NCBI GenBank assembly: GCA_017625465.1
Contig: JAGAKS010000001.1
Location: forward strand, 1-64,000
Direction of reading: 5' to 3'
Length of the DNA stretch: 64,000 nt
From: Clostridia bacterium
Lineage (GTDB): Bacteria > Bacillota > Clostridia > TANB77 > CAG-508
The notes under the pieces: generated by a model
What the model was told of the DNA's origin: nothing
Seen by the model: the letters and a program-made list of their open reading frames with translations, nothing else
The model's database searches: none
Program-made: the position numbers and the translations under genes
Part shown: piece by piece, positions 53,341-62,191 of the stretch
Position numbering within the stretch: the first letter of the stretch is position 1
How the letters are laid out: each line of letters opens with the position of its first letter

Positions 53341-54691
53341 CTTCTTTTTTATTAAAATTTTTCATTACTTTTTTATATAAAACAACTGCAACTATTGTAG
53401 TTATAATTTCTGCAATTGTATATGCCCACCATACAACATTTAAGCCATATATATCTTTTAAAAGTAAAATAATAGGTATAGAAATAAATACTTTTCTAAG
53501 TAGACTTATAGCTAAGCTATATGATGCTTTTTCAAAGCTTTGGAATATTGCAGATAACACTATGCTAATTCCTTGGAAAATAAAGCCTATAGATAAAATT
53601 CTAAATGCGATAATTCCAGTCTGCAAAGTTTCTGGTGATACACCAAACCAACCAATAATAACTTTTGGCAATAGTAAAAATACTAACATTCCTATTCCAC
53701 TAATTGCAAAGGCGATTTTACTAAAACAATGTATAATATCTATAACTTTTTCCTTCTTTTTAGCACCTAATGAATATCCTATCATTGGCATCATTCCAGA
53801 ATTAAAGCCATAAATCATAATAAATACAAACTTCTCAACTTTCGTATATATTCCCCAAACAGCTACTGCAGTGTCTGAAATATCTATTAAAATCTTGTTT
53901 ACTAATATGATAATAAATGAAGATAAAGCCTCCATAATCATTGTTGGAATTCCAATATGTAAAATAGATTTTGCTGTTTCTAATTCAAATTTTGCTTCTT
54001 TTAAAGTTTCCCAAGATATAATTTTATTTTTAATTATAAATATAGCACCTATTATCATTCCAGAGATTTGACCAATTACTGTTGCAATAGCAGCACCCCT
54101 TATACCAAGAGCCGGCATTCCTAAATAACCAAATATTAAAATTGGATCTAGAATTAAATTAATAACTGCACCACACATTTGCAAAATCATGCTCTCTCTA
54201 GTTTTGCCGTGCGCTTCTAAAACTTTTTCAAATAATATTTCAAAAAGTATTCCTACTGAAAATATAGAAGTTATTTTTAAATAAGAAGTTCCAAGACCTA
54301 TAAGTTCTCTATTATCTGTAAAAAATCCTAAAAAGCTTTTTGTGCCTAGTGCTGCTATAATAGCTACTATAAGCCATGTTATAACTGTAATTAATATTCC
54401 ATTTATTATTATTTTACTAGACTTGTTTTCGTCTTTCTCACCTATTGACTTTGAAAGCACTACATTTACACCTATTGCAATACCTAAGCCTAGAGCTGTA
54501 ATAATATTTTGTATAGGATATGCAAGAGAAACCGCATTTAAGGCATTCTCACTAAAATTAGCTATAAATATAGTATCTACTATTCCATATAAAGCTATTG
54601 AAATCATTGATATTACCATTGGTATAGATATTGACCAAGCCGCTTTATTTACATCCATCTTTTCAACATATTCTTCTATGCTTTTTTTCAT
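53330..54691 (-). CDS. MATE-family multidrug/metabolite exporter
   Basis: 453 residues, 12 predicted helices in two homologous halves. NKAAWSISIPMVISM at the start, ALNAVSLAYPIQNII and GIAIGVNVVLSKSIGE after helix two to three match the family. Cation-coupled efflux; substrate unknown. Confidence 0.92.
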   Translation of the reverse strand: MKKSIEEYVEKMDVNKAAWSISIPMVISMISIALYGIVDTIFIANFSENALNAVSLAYPIQNIITALGLGIAIGVNVVLSKSIGEKDENKSSKIIINGILITVITWLIVAIIAALGTKSFLGFFTDNRELIGLGTSYLKITSIFSVGILFEILFEKVLEAHGKTRESMILQMCGAVINLILDPILIFGYLGMPALGIRGAAIATVIGQISGMIIGAIFIIKNKIISWETLKEAKFELETAKSILHIGIPTMIMEALSSFIIILVNKILIDISDTAVAVWGIYTKVEKFVFIMIYGFNSGMMPMIGYSLGAKKKEKVIDIIHCFSKIAFAISGIGMLVFLLLPKVIIGWFGVSPETLQTGIIAFRILSIGFIFQGISIVLSAIFQSFEKASYSLAISLLRKVFISIPIILLLKDIYGLNVVWWAYTIAEIITTIVAVVLYKKVMKNFNKKEESL

Positions 54692-54781
54692 TTATATTGT
54701 TTCCTTTCTTGCTAACAGTTTCTTTATTGTATCACTTTTTTCTAATTATGTCTATCTGTTATTGAATAAAAAAATAAGCCC

Positions 54782-54810
54782 AAATTGTTAAACTTTTGCT
54801 CTAACAATTT
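54782..54810 (-). terminator. Terminator of the P-type ATPase gene
   Basis: AAATTGTTA/TAACAATTT stem, followed on the minus strand by GGGCTTATTTTTTTA. Confidence 0.7.
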
Positions 54811-54835
54811 AAGCTTAATCTACTAGTTTATATTT

Positions 54836-57436
54836 CTATATCCAGTCGCCATATTTTTTTATATATATTTTCTTTGCAAAACTTGCTACTATGCAATATA
54901 AGAAGCTTATTACAAACATCATAACTATATACTGTCCTGCAATTGGAACTAAACCTATCGCTCTACCTAATGCAGTAAATGGCACTAAAATTCCAACTAT
55001 AATTAGCAAAGTAGAAGAAATATATACTGGTTTACTTGCATTACTTTGAATAAATGGTGTTTTAGCAGTTCTTATAATATGCATTCCAATTAAATTAGAA
55101 ACTATACTATAAGTAAACCATATTGTTTGAAAATGCGCTACATCTCTAACGTTTGCGAAGAACCATAAAGTAACAAACACAACTATATCAAACGCAGAAC
55201 TTACTGGTCCCATAAACAACATAAAGCTTTTTAAATGGTCTATATTAAACTTCTTTGGCTCTTTTAAATACTCTTTATCTACATTGTCTAAAGGTAGTGT
55301 TAGTTGCCCAAAATCATATATTAATCCTTCAACTAATAATTGTATTGGCGTTTCTGGTAGAAATGGTAAACATATACTAGCTATAATAACAGACACAACC
55401 TCTCCAAAATTAAAACTTGTTGCCATTTTTATATATTTCATTAAATTTGAAAAAGTACGTCTTCCTTCAGTAACACCATCTAACAATACATTCAAATCTT
55501 TTTCTAATAGAATAATATCTGCTGATTCTTTGGCAATATCAACTGCTGTATCTACTGATATTCCTACATCTGAGTTTGTAAGTGATGGACTATCATTTAT
55601 ACCATCACCCATATAACCAACTACATTTCCAGCTTGTCTTAAAACCCTTACAATTCTAGCCTTTTGTATAGGTGATAATTTTACAAATATATTTGTATTT
55701 CTTAATAACCTTAAAACACCGGCATCTGAAAGCTTGTCTATTTTGCTACCTTCTATAATATTTTTTGAATTAATTCCTACCTTGCTACATATACATTTAG
55801 TAACTTCATAATTATCTCCAGTTAAAACTATAACTCTTATTCCAGCATTGTTTAATCTTTCAATTGAAGCTTTTGCACTTTCTTTTGGTGGATCTAAAAA
55901 GCCTACAAACCCTACAAGTATCATATTTTTTTCTTGAGAAACATCAAAAGTTTCTATGCTCTCTATATCATCTCTTCTACAAACTGCTACAACCCTTAGG
56001 CCATCTTCATTTAAAGACTTAACTATTTTTCTAACATTATCTTTTATTTCTTTTGTTATATTGAAAATCTCACCATTTTTTTCTACTTTGCTAGAAATAT
56101 TAAGGATTTCTTCAACTGCACCTTTGGTTATTAACTCTTTTTTATTACCATCAGTAACTACTATTGATAAACGCCTACGCGAAAAATCAAATGGTATTTC
56201 ATCTATCTTTTTATATTCTTCTGTTAAATGTCCTAAATTATTTTCTAAAGCTCTTTTTATAACTGCGTCATCTATGTTTCCTTTTAATCCTGTTTGAAAA
56301 TATGAATTTAAAAAGGCTTGTTTTAATATGCTTATATCTTCATTTCCATATATGTCTAAATATCTTTCAAGTACAATTTTATCTTCTGTTAATGTTCCTG
56401 TTTTATCTGTACATAAAATATTCATAGCACCAAAATTTTGAATTGAATCTAGCTTTTTTACAATAGTCTTTTTCTTAGACATTCGCACAGCACCTTTTGA
56501 CAAGCTAGATGATAAAATTACTGGTAATAAAAGTGGTGTAATACATATTGCTATTGCCACTGCAAAAGTAAATGCAGTAATAATATCATGTTTTTCAACA
56601 TTCAAAATAAATACTATCGGTATTAGAATTATCATAAATCGAATTAGTAATCGACTTATACTTTCTATTCCTTTTTGAAAAGCAGTTTTTTCTTTTCCAG
56701 ATGTTAAAGTATGTGCAATCTTTCCAAAATATGTGGAATCTCCTGTTTTTATAACTATTCCTTTGGCTGATCCAGATATTACATTAGTGCCCATAAAACA
56801 TATATTATTTAAGTCTATAATACTTTCTAATTCATCATCTTCTAATTCTACTGTCTTTTTTACGCTATCGGACTCTCCTGTTAGAGAAGATTGCCCAACA
56901 TATAAATCTTTGGCTTCAACAATTCTTAAATCTGCTGGTATCATACTTCCTGCAGATAATAAAACTGTATCTCCTATAGTTACATTTTTTATAGGTATTT
57001 GCAGTTCTTTTCCATCTCTAATAACAGTAGTTGTTGTAGCTACCATTTGTTTTAGTTCTTCTGCTGCTTTATTTGACCTATATTCTTCAAAAAAATCTAG
57101 TAATGTACTTGTTGTTACTAAAATAGCTATTACTATAATGTTTGCATAACTTGGTACTTCTGCTAAATATACATCTGTGTAAAATAAAATAGCAACAATT
57201 CCAAGAAGTATAGAATTAAATGGTGTAAACAAACTATCAAAAAGGTAATGATACCATCTTTTAGGTTTAGCTTGTTTTATTTCATTAAAACCTAAATTTT
57301 TAATTAATCTGTCTGCATCCGAGCTTGAAAGACCATCTTTACTTACATTGTATTTTTTCATAAAATCTTTCGAACTAATTTTAGCACTTTCGGCATACAT
57401 TTTGGATATGTCTACTTCTTCTTTAGTATTTTTCAT
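54836..57436 (-). CDS. P-type ATPase of the Mg2+ importer type (MgtA-like)
   Basis: 866 residues from ATG 57436 (MKNTKEEVDIS) after GAGGTGAT. Actuator motif SSLTGES, phosphorylation motif LCTDKTGTLTEDK, hinge MGDGINDSPSLTNSDVGISVD, and the MgtA-like lead SLFTPFNSILLGIVAI with ICITPLLLPVILSSSLSKGA. About ten membrane helices. Class P3B by pattern; Mg2+ transport is inferred. No Mg riboswitch is visible upstream in the 57437-57537 gap. Confidence 0.9.
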   Translation of the reverse strand: MKNTKEEVDISKMYAESAKISSKDFMKKYNVSKDGLSSSDADRLIKNLGFNEIKQAKPKRWYHYLFDSLFTPFNSILLGIVAILFYTDVYLAEVPSYANIIVIAILVTTSTLLDFFEEYRSNKAAEELKQMVATTTTVIRDGKELQIPIKNVTIGDTVLLSAGSMIPADLRIVEAKDLYVGQSSLTGESDSVKKTVELEDDELESIIDLNNICFMGTNVISGSAKGIVIKTGDSTYFGKIAHTLTSGKEKTAFQKGIESISRLLIRFMIILIPIVFILNVEKHDIITAFTFAVAIAICITPLLLPVILSSSLSKGAVRMSKKKTIVKKLDSIQNFGAMNILCTDKTGTLTEDKIVLERYLDIYGNEDISILKQAFLNSYFQTGLKGNIDDAVIKRALENNLGHLTEEYKKIDEIPFDFSRRRLSIVVTDGNKKELITKGAVEEILNISSKVEKNGEIFNITKEIKDNVRKIVKSLNEDGLRVVAVCRRDDIESIETFDVSQEKNMILVGFVGFLDPPKESAKASIERLNNAGIRVIVLTGDNYEVTKCICSKVGINSKNIIEGSKIDKLSDAGVLRLLRNTNIFVKLSPIQKARIVRVLRQAGNVVGYMGDGINDSPSLTNSDVGISVDTAVDIAKESADIILLEKDLNVLLDGVTEGRRTFSNLMKYIKMATSFNFGEVVSVIIASICLPFLPETPIQLLVEGLIYDFGQLTLPLDNVDKEYLKEPKKFNIDHLKSFMLFMGPVSSAFDIVVFVTLWFFANVRDVAHFQTIWFTYSIVSNLIGMHIIRTAKTPFIQSNASKPVYISSTLLIIVGILVPFTALGRAIGLVPIAGQYIVMMFVISFLYCIVASFAKKIYIKKYGDWI

Positions 57437-57537
57437 TTGTATCACCTCTGTATTTTATATTTCTAATTTTTAATTATATCACAATTACAATTTAATGAAA
57501 TATATTTTTTACATTTTTTTCAAATATTATTATATAT

Positions 57538-58230
57538 TTACTTTTTATCAGTATTGTTCGTTAAATAAACCGAAAAATTTCCATCTATATCGTAAGTTGC
57601 CAAAAATATATTGTCTAGTTTAGTAACTCCTTGTTGTTGTAGCATATTATTTAACCATATAGCATCAAAGCCTAGTTCTGTTAAATTTTCTTGCATAATT
57701 TTGCCATCTAATATTAAATTAGTTACAACTCCATCTTCCTTTGGCTTGATATTAAAGTCACTAGGATTTACTGGCCTTTTTTCTGCATAAGGTAAAAAAC
57801 TAATTTTTCCATTTTCTTCTAATATAGCAGTTTTTATATCACTAAGATTAAAAAATCCACTAGTTCTACACTGTACTAGAAATTCATTCAAATCTATTTT
57901 GGCTTTTCTAAAATTTTCTTTAAATAGTGTTCCATTATCATACAAAATTACTGTTTTGCCTGAAAGTATAGGTCTTAATTTTACAAATTTAGTGTTTATA
58001 AAAGATATAACCACAGCTACTAAAGCATACATAACCATTGCCACAACTGGTTGCCAAAAGTTGTTTTCCAAAGATGTAGACATTTCTGCTGCAATAGAAC
58101 CAATAGTTATTGTAACAATATAGTCAAACACACTTAATTGTGACATTTCTCTTTGTCCCATTATTTTAGTTAAAATAAACAATAGAACAATTGAACCACT
58201 TGATAAACCAATAATTTTTAATATTTCCAT
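57538..58230 (-). CDS. DUF421 (YetF-like) membrane protein
   Basis: 230 residues from ATG 58230 (MEILKIIGLSSGSIVLLF) after GAGGGGAAA. Three N-terminal helices with MGQREMSQLSVFDYIVTITIGS, then the cytoplasmic DUF421 domain (DLNEFLVQCRTSGFFNLSDIKTA) and a C-terminal extension. Related Bacillus proteins affect spore germination, but most have no known role. Confidence 0.9.
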   Translation of the reverse strand: MEILKIIGLSSGSIVLLFILTKIMGQREMSQLSVFDYIVTITIGSIAAEMSTSLENNFWQPVVAMVMYALVAVVISFINTKFVKLRPILSGKTVILYDNGTLFKENFRKAKIDLNEFLVQCRTSGFFNLSDIKTAILEENGKISFLPYAEKRPVNPSDFNIKPKEDGVVTNLILDGKIMQENLTELGFDAIWLNNMLQQQGVTKLDNIFLATYDIDGNFSVYLTNNTDKK

Positions 58231-58303
58231 ATTTTCCCCTCTTATCAAAAGTATTTTATTGTTTATTTTTTACTAAAATAAGGTATTTATGCAAAATATG
58301 AAA

Positions 58304-58328
58304 AATCTGCACTTTAAAAGTGCAGATT
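58304..58328 (-). terminator. Terminator of the toxin-antitoxin operon
   Basis: AATCTGCACTTT/AAAGTGCAGATT stem followed on the minus strand by TTTCATATTTT. Confidence 0.8.
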
Positions 58329-58344
58329 CCCTATTATTATTTTT

Positions 58345-59340
58345 TTATTCATTGTATAAAATAACTTCATTAAAATGCTCTTCGCTATATTTTTTTATTT
58401 CAACAATATTAACCATATCATATTTACTTTTTATTTTTTCAAAATACTCACCTATATCACTTTTATCAATGATTTTATTACATTTTTCATTAGCTGGAAT
58501 ACCTCTCCTAGCTTCAATCCATGGTTTTTCAAAATGAGTCATTTTTTCTAGAGCTTTACCATTGTAGAAACCAAAAGATTTTATAATAACATCCAACAAT
58601 GATTTTCTATCTTCATCTAAAATATCTTCAATTTCATAATCTAAATATTGTTCTATAATATTGTATTTGTAACTTCTATATTTGTCATATATTTCTCTAT
58701 ATACTGGTCCATGTGACCAAGCTTCACAATCATCTTTAAACAAAAAGTTACCAAAAAAAGCTTTGTAAAAACCTTGAGCATAATATAACAATTTTTGTAA
58801 AGCTAAAGGTGTTATCTCATCACATTTATAAATAATATATTGAGAAATTAATTCCAAATCTGATGTTACTATAAAATCTTGGTTTGCAGCATTATATGCT
58901 GTTGCATAGGCACTTTGAGTAATATTATCCTTATTTTTTTCTAACAATTCTAAAAAATAATCTCTATTTTTTAAGATTTTAAATAATTCTTCTGAATAAG
59001 GCTTTGTAGGCATATCTCCGTTTATATACCTAGTTAATGTTACCTCACCCCAACCTAATAATTTTGATAATGGTTTCTTACCTATTTTGTATTTAACTAA
59101 TATTTGATTTATTTGATCTTTTGAAATAATGTTTTCTTGCGTACGATATGCTTCATCCATTCTTTTTAAATTTTCGTCAATAATTTTATTAGATGTTACA
59201 ATTTCTCCACAACATTTACAATATCCTATTAACTCTATATATTTATATTTCTTTCCCTTAATTTCTTTATTATTAACAATTTCCTTTAAATTTAAATCAA
59301 CAGTTTTTTCACAATTTTCACAAAATTCTTTAATCAACAT
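58345..59340 (-). CDS. Antitoxin with MqsA-like zinc finger, HTH and Panacea (SocA/DUF4065) domain
   Basis: 331 residues from ATG 59340 after GAAGGTGAT. Zinc-ligand pairs CENC and CKCC in the first 45 residues, an HTH (about 75-110, KPLSKLLGWGEVTLTRYINGD), then a Panacea domain (about 165-290, TPLALQKLLYYAQGFYKAF, CEAWSHGPVYREIYDKY). The architecture combines the DNA-binding part of MqsA antitoxins with the neutralising Panacea domain. It overlaps the toxin gene by 11 bases. Probably binds the 32-bp palindrome in the promoter. Confidence 0.88.
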   Translation of the reverse strand: MLIKEFCENCEKTVDLNLKEIVNNKEIKGKKYKYIELIGYCKCCGEIVTSNKIIDENLKRMDEAYRTQENIISKDQINQILVKYKIGKKPLSKLLGWGEVTLTRYINGDMPTKPYSEELFKILKNRDYFLELLEKNKDNITQSAYATAYNAANQDFIVTSDLELISQYIIYKCDEITPLALQKLLYYAQGFYKAFFGNFLFKDDCEAWSHGPVYREIYDKYRSYKYNIIEQYLDYEIEDILDEDRKSLLDVIIKSFGFYNGKALEKMTHFEKPWIEARRGIPANEKCNKIIDKSDIGEYFEKIKSKYDMVNIVEIKKYSEEHFNEVILYNE

Positions 59341-59770
59341 TTTTATCACCTTCTAAAATATTACCATTAAACAACAATTTCAAATTTTTCTCTAATTGAT
59401 GAAAAGATACAATAATACAAAATCCTTTATTTGAATCATCTTTAATTATATTTATTTTAATATATACTGGAACTTTCTTATAATCTCCCCAATCGTTTAA
59501 TTCATATATTTTTCCAAATACATATAAAACTTCATTATTATTTTTATAATTATCTACAGCATAAGCAAAATCTGCAATATCTAAATCCAAAAGCATTTTT
59601 TGCTGTTTCTTTTCTGATAATTGATATTTCTGTATAAAATTTACATTTTCTTCTCTATTTTTATCTGAAATTTTAAATTTTTTCCTTACCACTAAAGCTT
59701 TCATTTCTCTTAAATAATTATTAATCTCTTCTTCTGTAAAATCCATATGCTTTTGTAGTTCTTGTTTCAT
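59330..59770 (-). CDS. MqsR-like toxin
   Basis: 146 residues from ATG 59770 (MKQELQKHMDFTEEEIN); the frame is open further upstream but no better start is seen. VLYVFGKIYELNDWGDYKKV then PVYIKINI and CIIVSFHQLE match the MqsR pattern of clostridial mRNA interferase toxins (RelE/BECR fold). The neighbouring antitoxin has an MqsA-like N-terminus, which supports the call. The family cuts mRNA at GCU in E. coli; specificity here is unknown. The start is 15 bases from the nearest AAGGAG, so initiation is somewhat unclear. Confidence 0.75.
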   Translation of the reverse strand: MKQELQKHMDFTEEEINNYLREMKALVVRKKFKISDKNREENVNFIQKYQLSEKKQQKMLLDLDIADFAYAVDNYKNNNEVLYVFGKIYELNDWGDYKKVPVYIKINIIKDDSNKGFCIIVSFHQLEKNLKLLFNGNILEGDKNVD

Positions 59771-59798
59771 TGACCATAGATCACTCTCCTTATATTTG

Positions 59799-59830
59799 AT
59801 ACTGATAGTATCAATTGATACTATCAGTAT
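59799..59830. promoter_or_regulatory. 32-bp perfect palindrome, operator of the toxin-antitoxin operon
   Basis: ATACTGATAGTATCAA followed by its exact complement. It overlaps the -10 box of the promoter and covers the transcription start region. Each half contains GATA-CT-GATAG type sub-repeats, so two dimers may bind. Confidence 0.88.
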
Positions 59831-59854
59831 ACTATATTTAGTATGTTTTGTCAA
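59826..59854 (-). promoter_or_regulatory. Promoter of the toxin-antitoxin operon
   Basis: TTGACA and TATACT on the minus strand with a 17-base spacer; the -10 box forms the edge of the palindrome. Confidence 0.88.
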
Positions 59855-59935
59855 CAAAATTAAGAAAAAACCTTCTAAAATAGATTATAACATTTATCTT
59901 ATTTCCACATATACTGCATATAGGGGTGTATTATT

Positions 59936-60395
59936 ATGTTTTCAAATATTTTTTATAATGCAAGAGCTAACATAAGAGGTAGTAAAGAATTTCCAAAAAT
60001 AAACGGTATTGTAACTTTTAGAGAAACAAAAAATGGCGTTATACTTACTGCTAATATACAAAACCTTCCACAATCTGAAAACAAATGCTCAAATAGATTT
60101 TTTGGATTCCATATTCATGAAGGCACTTCTTGTACTGGCAATGCTACTGATGAATTCGCAAATGCTAAAACACACTTAAACTTAAGCAATTGTCCTCATC
60201 CATTTCATACAGGAGATTTGCCACCGCTTATTGAAAATAATGGCTATGCTTATATGAGTGTTTTAATAAATAAATTTACTATTAAAGATATTGTTGGAAA
60301 AGTAATCATTATTCATGATTTACCTGATGATTTTACTACTCAGCCAAGTCGGAAATTCTGGCACAAAGATTGCGTGTGGTAAAATTGAAACTTAA
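59936..60395 (+). CDS. sodC: Cu/Zn superoxide dismutase, frame interrupted at CGG near the end
   Basis: Family ligands are visible: GFHIHEG (two Cu His), HLNLSNCPHPFHTGDLP (bridging and Zn His, Zn Asp) and VIIIHDLPDDFTTQPS (last Cu His). The zero frame continues CGG AAA TTC to a stop at 60382, giving a meaningless tail RKFWHKDCVW. Skipping the C at 60350 gives QPS-GNSGTKIACGKIET and a stop at 60393-60395. That is the family's C-terminal signature (GNAG-RIACG), with Lys in place of the active-site Arg. The product is then 152 residues. No signal peptide, unlike most bacterial SodC, so a cytoplasmic location is inferred. AGGGGTG site upstream. Confidence 0.87.
60347..60352 (+). other. Candidate +1 frameshift site AGT CGG A
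   Basis: Zero-frame codons AGT CGG AAA. Skipping C (60350) reads GGA Gly and restores the GNSG-KIACG signature of the SodC family. Confidence 0.65.
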
Positions 60396-60414
60396 TATTT
60401 CTAAATATATAAAT

Positions 60415-60440
60415 AGCACTTACTAAAATTAGTAAGTGCT
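60415..60440. terminator. Bidirectional terminator
   Basis: AGCACTTACTAA/TTAGTAAGTGCT perfect stem with a two-base loop between sodC and the DUF2442 gene. Confidence 0.85.
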
Positions 60441-60446
60441 TAAATT

Positions 60447-60677
60447 TTATTTACTTAAATTATATAGTTCATCTGGACAAATATCTGCTCCGTTTTCCCA
60501 AGCTATTGATAATCCATCAACCTTTACTTTATTAAACTTATCGATATCTTTTAAATCTTCAAAAGCCTTATGATTCAAATACGGTTTTACATCAAATAAC
60601 TTTACTTCTCCATTATCAAATTCAATTTCTAATACATAATTTTCTTTTGGTTTAACATTTATAGCTTTTGGTCTCAT
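60447..60677 (-). CDS. DUF2442 family protein
   Basis: 76 residues from ATG 60677 (MRPKAINVKPKENY). Pattern of DUF2442: YVLEIEFDNGEVKLFDVKPYL, then VKVDGLSIAWENGADICPDELY. Family members often sit beside DUF4160 genes in putative toxin-antitoxin pairs; no DUF4160 partner is here. Confidence 0.88.
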   Translation of the reverse strand: MRPKAINVKPKENYVLEIEFDNGEVKLFDVKPYLNHKAFEDLKDIDKFNKVKVDGLSIAWENGADICPDELYNLSK

Positions 60678-60708
60678 ATTATTTACTCCAATCACTTTGT
60701 ATTTTAAC

Positions 60709-60972
60709 TTATTTATTCTTTTTCTCCCAAATATTTCTTACTACTTTTAAAGATAATGTTGATAAAGTAAATCCTATTACTGGCACTAATGAGCTTAACC
60801 ACACATTGCTGATTTTGTTAATCATACTTGAATATATAACAACTACTATGTATGTTAATACACATATACATATTCTTCTTGTCCAGCTTGTCTCCCATGC
60901 TTTGTCCAATTCTACTCTTTTGTTTCTTTCTTTTATTTGTTCGATTTCTTTTTCTAATTCTTGGTTTTCCAT
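60709..60972 (-). CDS. Small two-helix membrane protein
   Basis: 87 residues: charged N-terminal helix (MENQELEKEIEQIKERNKRV) and two membrane helices (about 32-50 and 57-76). AAGGGG ribosome site lies inside the 3' end of the epimerase zero frame. Function unknown; appears with exopolysaccharide genes here. Confidence 0.7.
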   Translation of the reverse strand: MENQELEKEIEQIKERNKRVELDKAWETSWTRRICICVLTYIVVVIYSSMINKISNVWLSSLVPVIGFTLSTLSLKVVRNIWEKKNK

Positions 60973-60990
60973 GTTAGCCCCTTAAAAATA

Positions 60991-62179
60991 CTATTTTATT
61001 TTCTTTTTTATTACTCTCTTTACATTTCCGTAAAAATCTTTTAATTTTCAATAATAATTGGCAACATAAATAAGAAAAATCATTTTTATACATATAATAA
61101 ATAATTTTATCTTTAATTGTTTGGTTTGTATTAAATTCATTAGTTATTGATTTTGGATTAAAATTATCAATAAAATTTGGATTCTTTTTATTATATTTAT
61201 ATATTAAATTATCAATACGTGCATCCCAACCATAATCAATATCTTGCATAAATTTATTATTTTTATAAAATTCAATAGTTGATTTTATTCCATCTTCAAA
61301 TTTTATCTGTGCATCATAATTAGGAACAACACTTTTTATCTTTGTATTATCAAATTCTCTATCTAATCCTTTGTCTCCTAGCAAAACACCTTTTACATCT
61401 GGCATATTTTTTATAATATACTCTGTTGGAATGTTAGCTACTATAACTTCTTTTCCTAGTGCTTTCCCTATACATTGCAAAGCTTCATACCATGTTAAAG
61501 TGTAATCTGTAGTAATATGAAATGCTTCATTGTATGCTTTTTCATTTTTAAATAAACCTATCATTCCTACTGCAAAATCTTTTGTAGAAGTAAGTGTACA
61601 AGTCGCTTGACCATTGTCCCATAATACTATTGGTTTACCATTTAATATTCTTTGAGCCAAAGTCCATTGTTTTTCATGTGGAATTATTGCAAACGGAATT
61701 CTAGTATCACTATATGTAACATATGGTCTAACAATAGTATACTTTTGTCCTGTTTTTTCATAATTTATCTTTAAAAATTCTTCGCATTCTTTTTTGCCTC
61801 TAGCATATTCCCAATTTGGATTTGAAAGCTCATAATTTTCAGTGATTTTTTCACCTTTTTTTGTTTTTCTATATGCAGTAGCTGATGAAATAAAAATATA
61901 TTGATCGCATTTATTATTAAATATCTCCAAAGTATCTTTTATACCTTTTCCAGAAAAAGATAAAAAATCTATAATAACATCAAAATAGCTATCTTTAAAT
62001 GTTTCCTTTAATTGTTCAACTCTTCTTATATCACCTTTTATGAATTTTACTTTATCATTTGTATTTTTATTTTTACTTTTTCCTCTATTAAGTATATATA
62101 CTTCATATCCTTTCTTTATTGATAATTCTCTAATGTCTGTACTTAATACTCCAGTACCACCAATCAATAAAATTTTCAT
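60991..62179 (-). CDS. NAD-dependent epimerase/reductase family protein, C-terminus ambiguous at CGG
   Basis: Rossmann protein of the extended SDR family: GGTGVLSTDIRE at 8-19, ISSATAYRKT, and YARGKKECE with the YxxxK pair. Probably acts on a nucleotide sugar or related intermediate for surface glycan. Near the 3' end the frame meets TTA CGG AAA (CGG 61030-61028). Read as Arg, the protein runs to 60974 and ends KCKESNKKENKIVFLRG. With the C skipped it ends GNVKRVIKKKIK at 60991 (395 residues), a more usual basic tail. I list the skipped version because of the pattern at the four other CGG sites; both are possible. Confidence 0.8.
61028..61033 (-). other. Possible +1 frameshift site TTA CGG A
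   Basis: Zero-frame codons TTA CGG AAA on the minus strand. Skipping C (61030) reads GGA Gly and ends the protein at TAG 60991-60993. No conserved motif decides it. Confidence 0.4.
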
Positions 62180-62191
62180 TAGATTCCTCCT

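Noticed and set aside
57437..57537. Mg2+-sensing riboswitch upstream of the P-type ATPase
   Set aside because: The gap is only about 100 bases of A/T-rich sequence without a stable long leader structure.
14193..61033. Plain sequencing error as the explanation of the CGG breaks
   Set aside because: Not ruled out, but none is in a homopolymer, they occur on both strands and all share the same context; homopolymer errors would look different. Kept as the main alternative.
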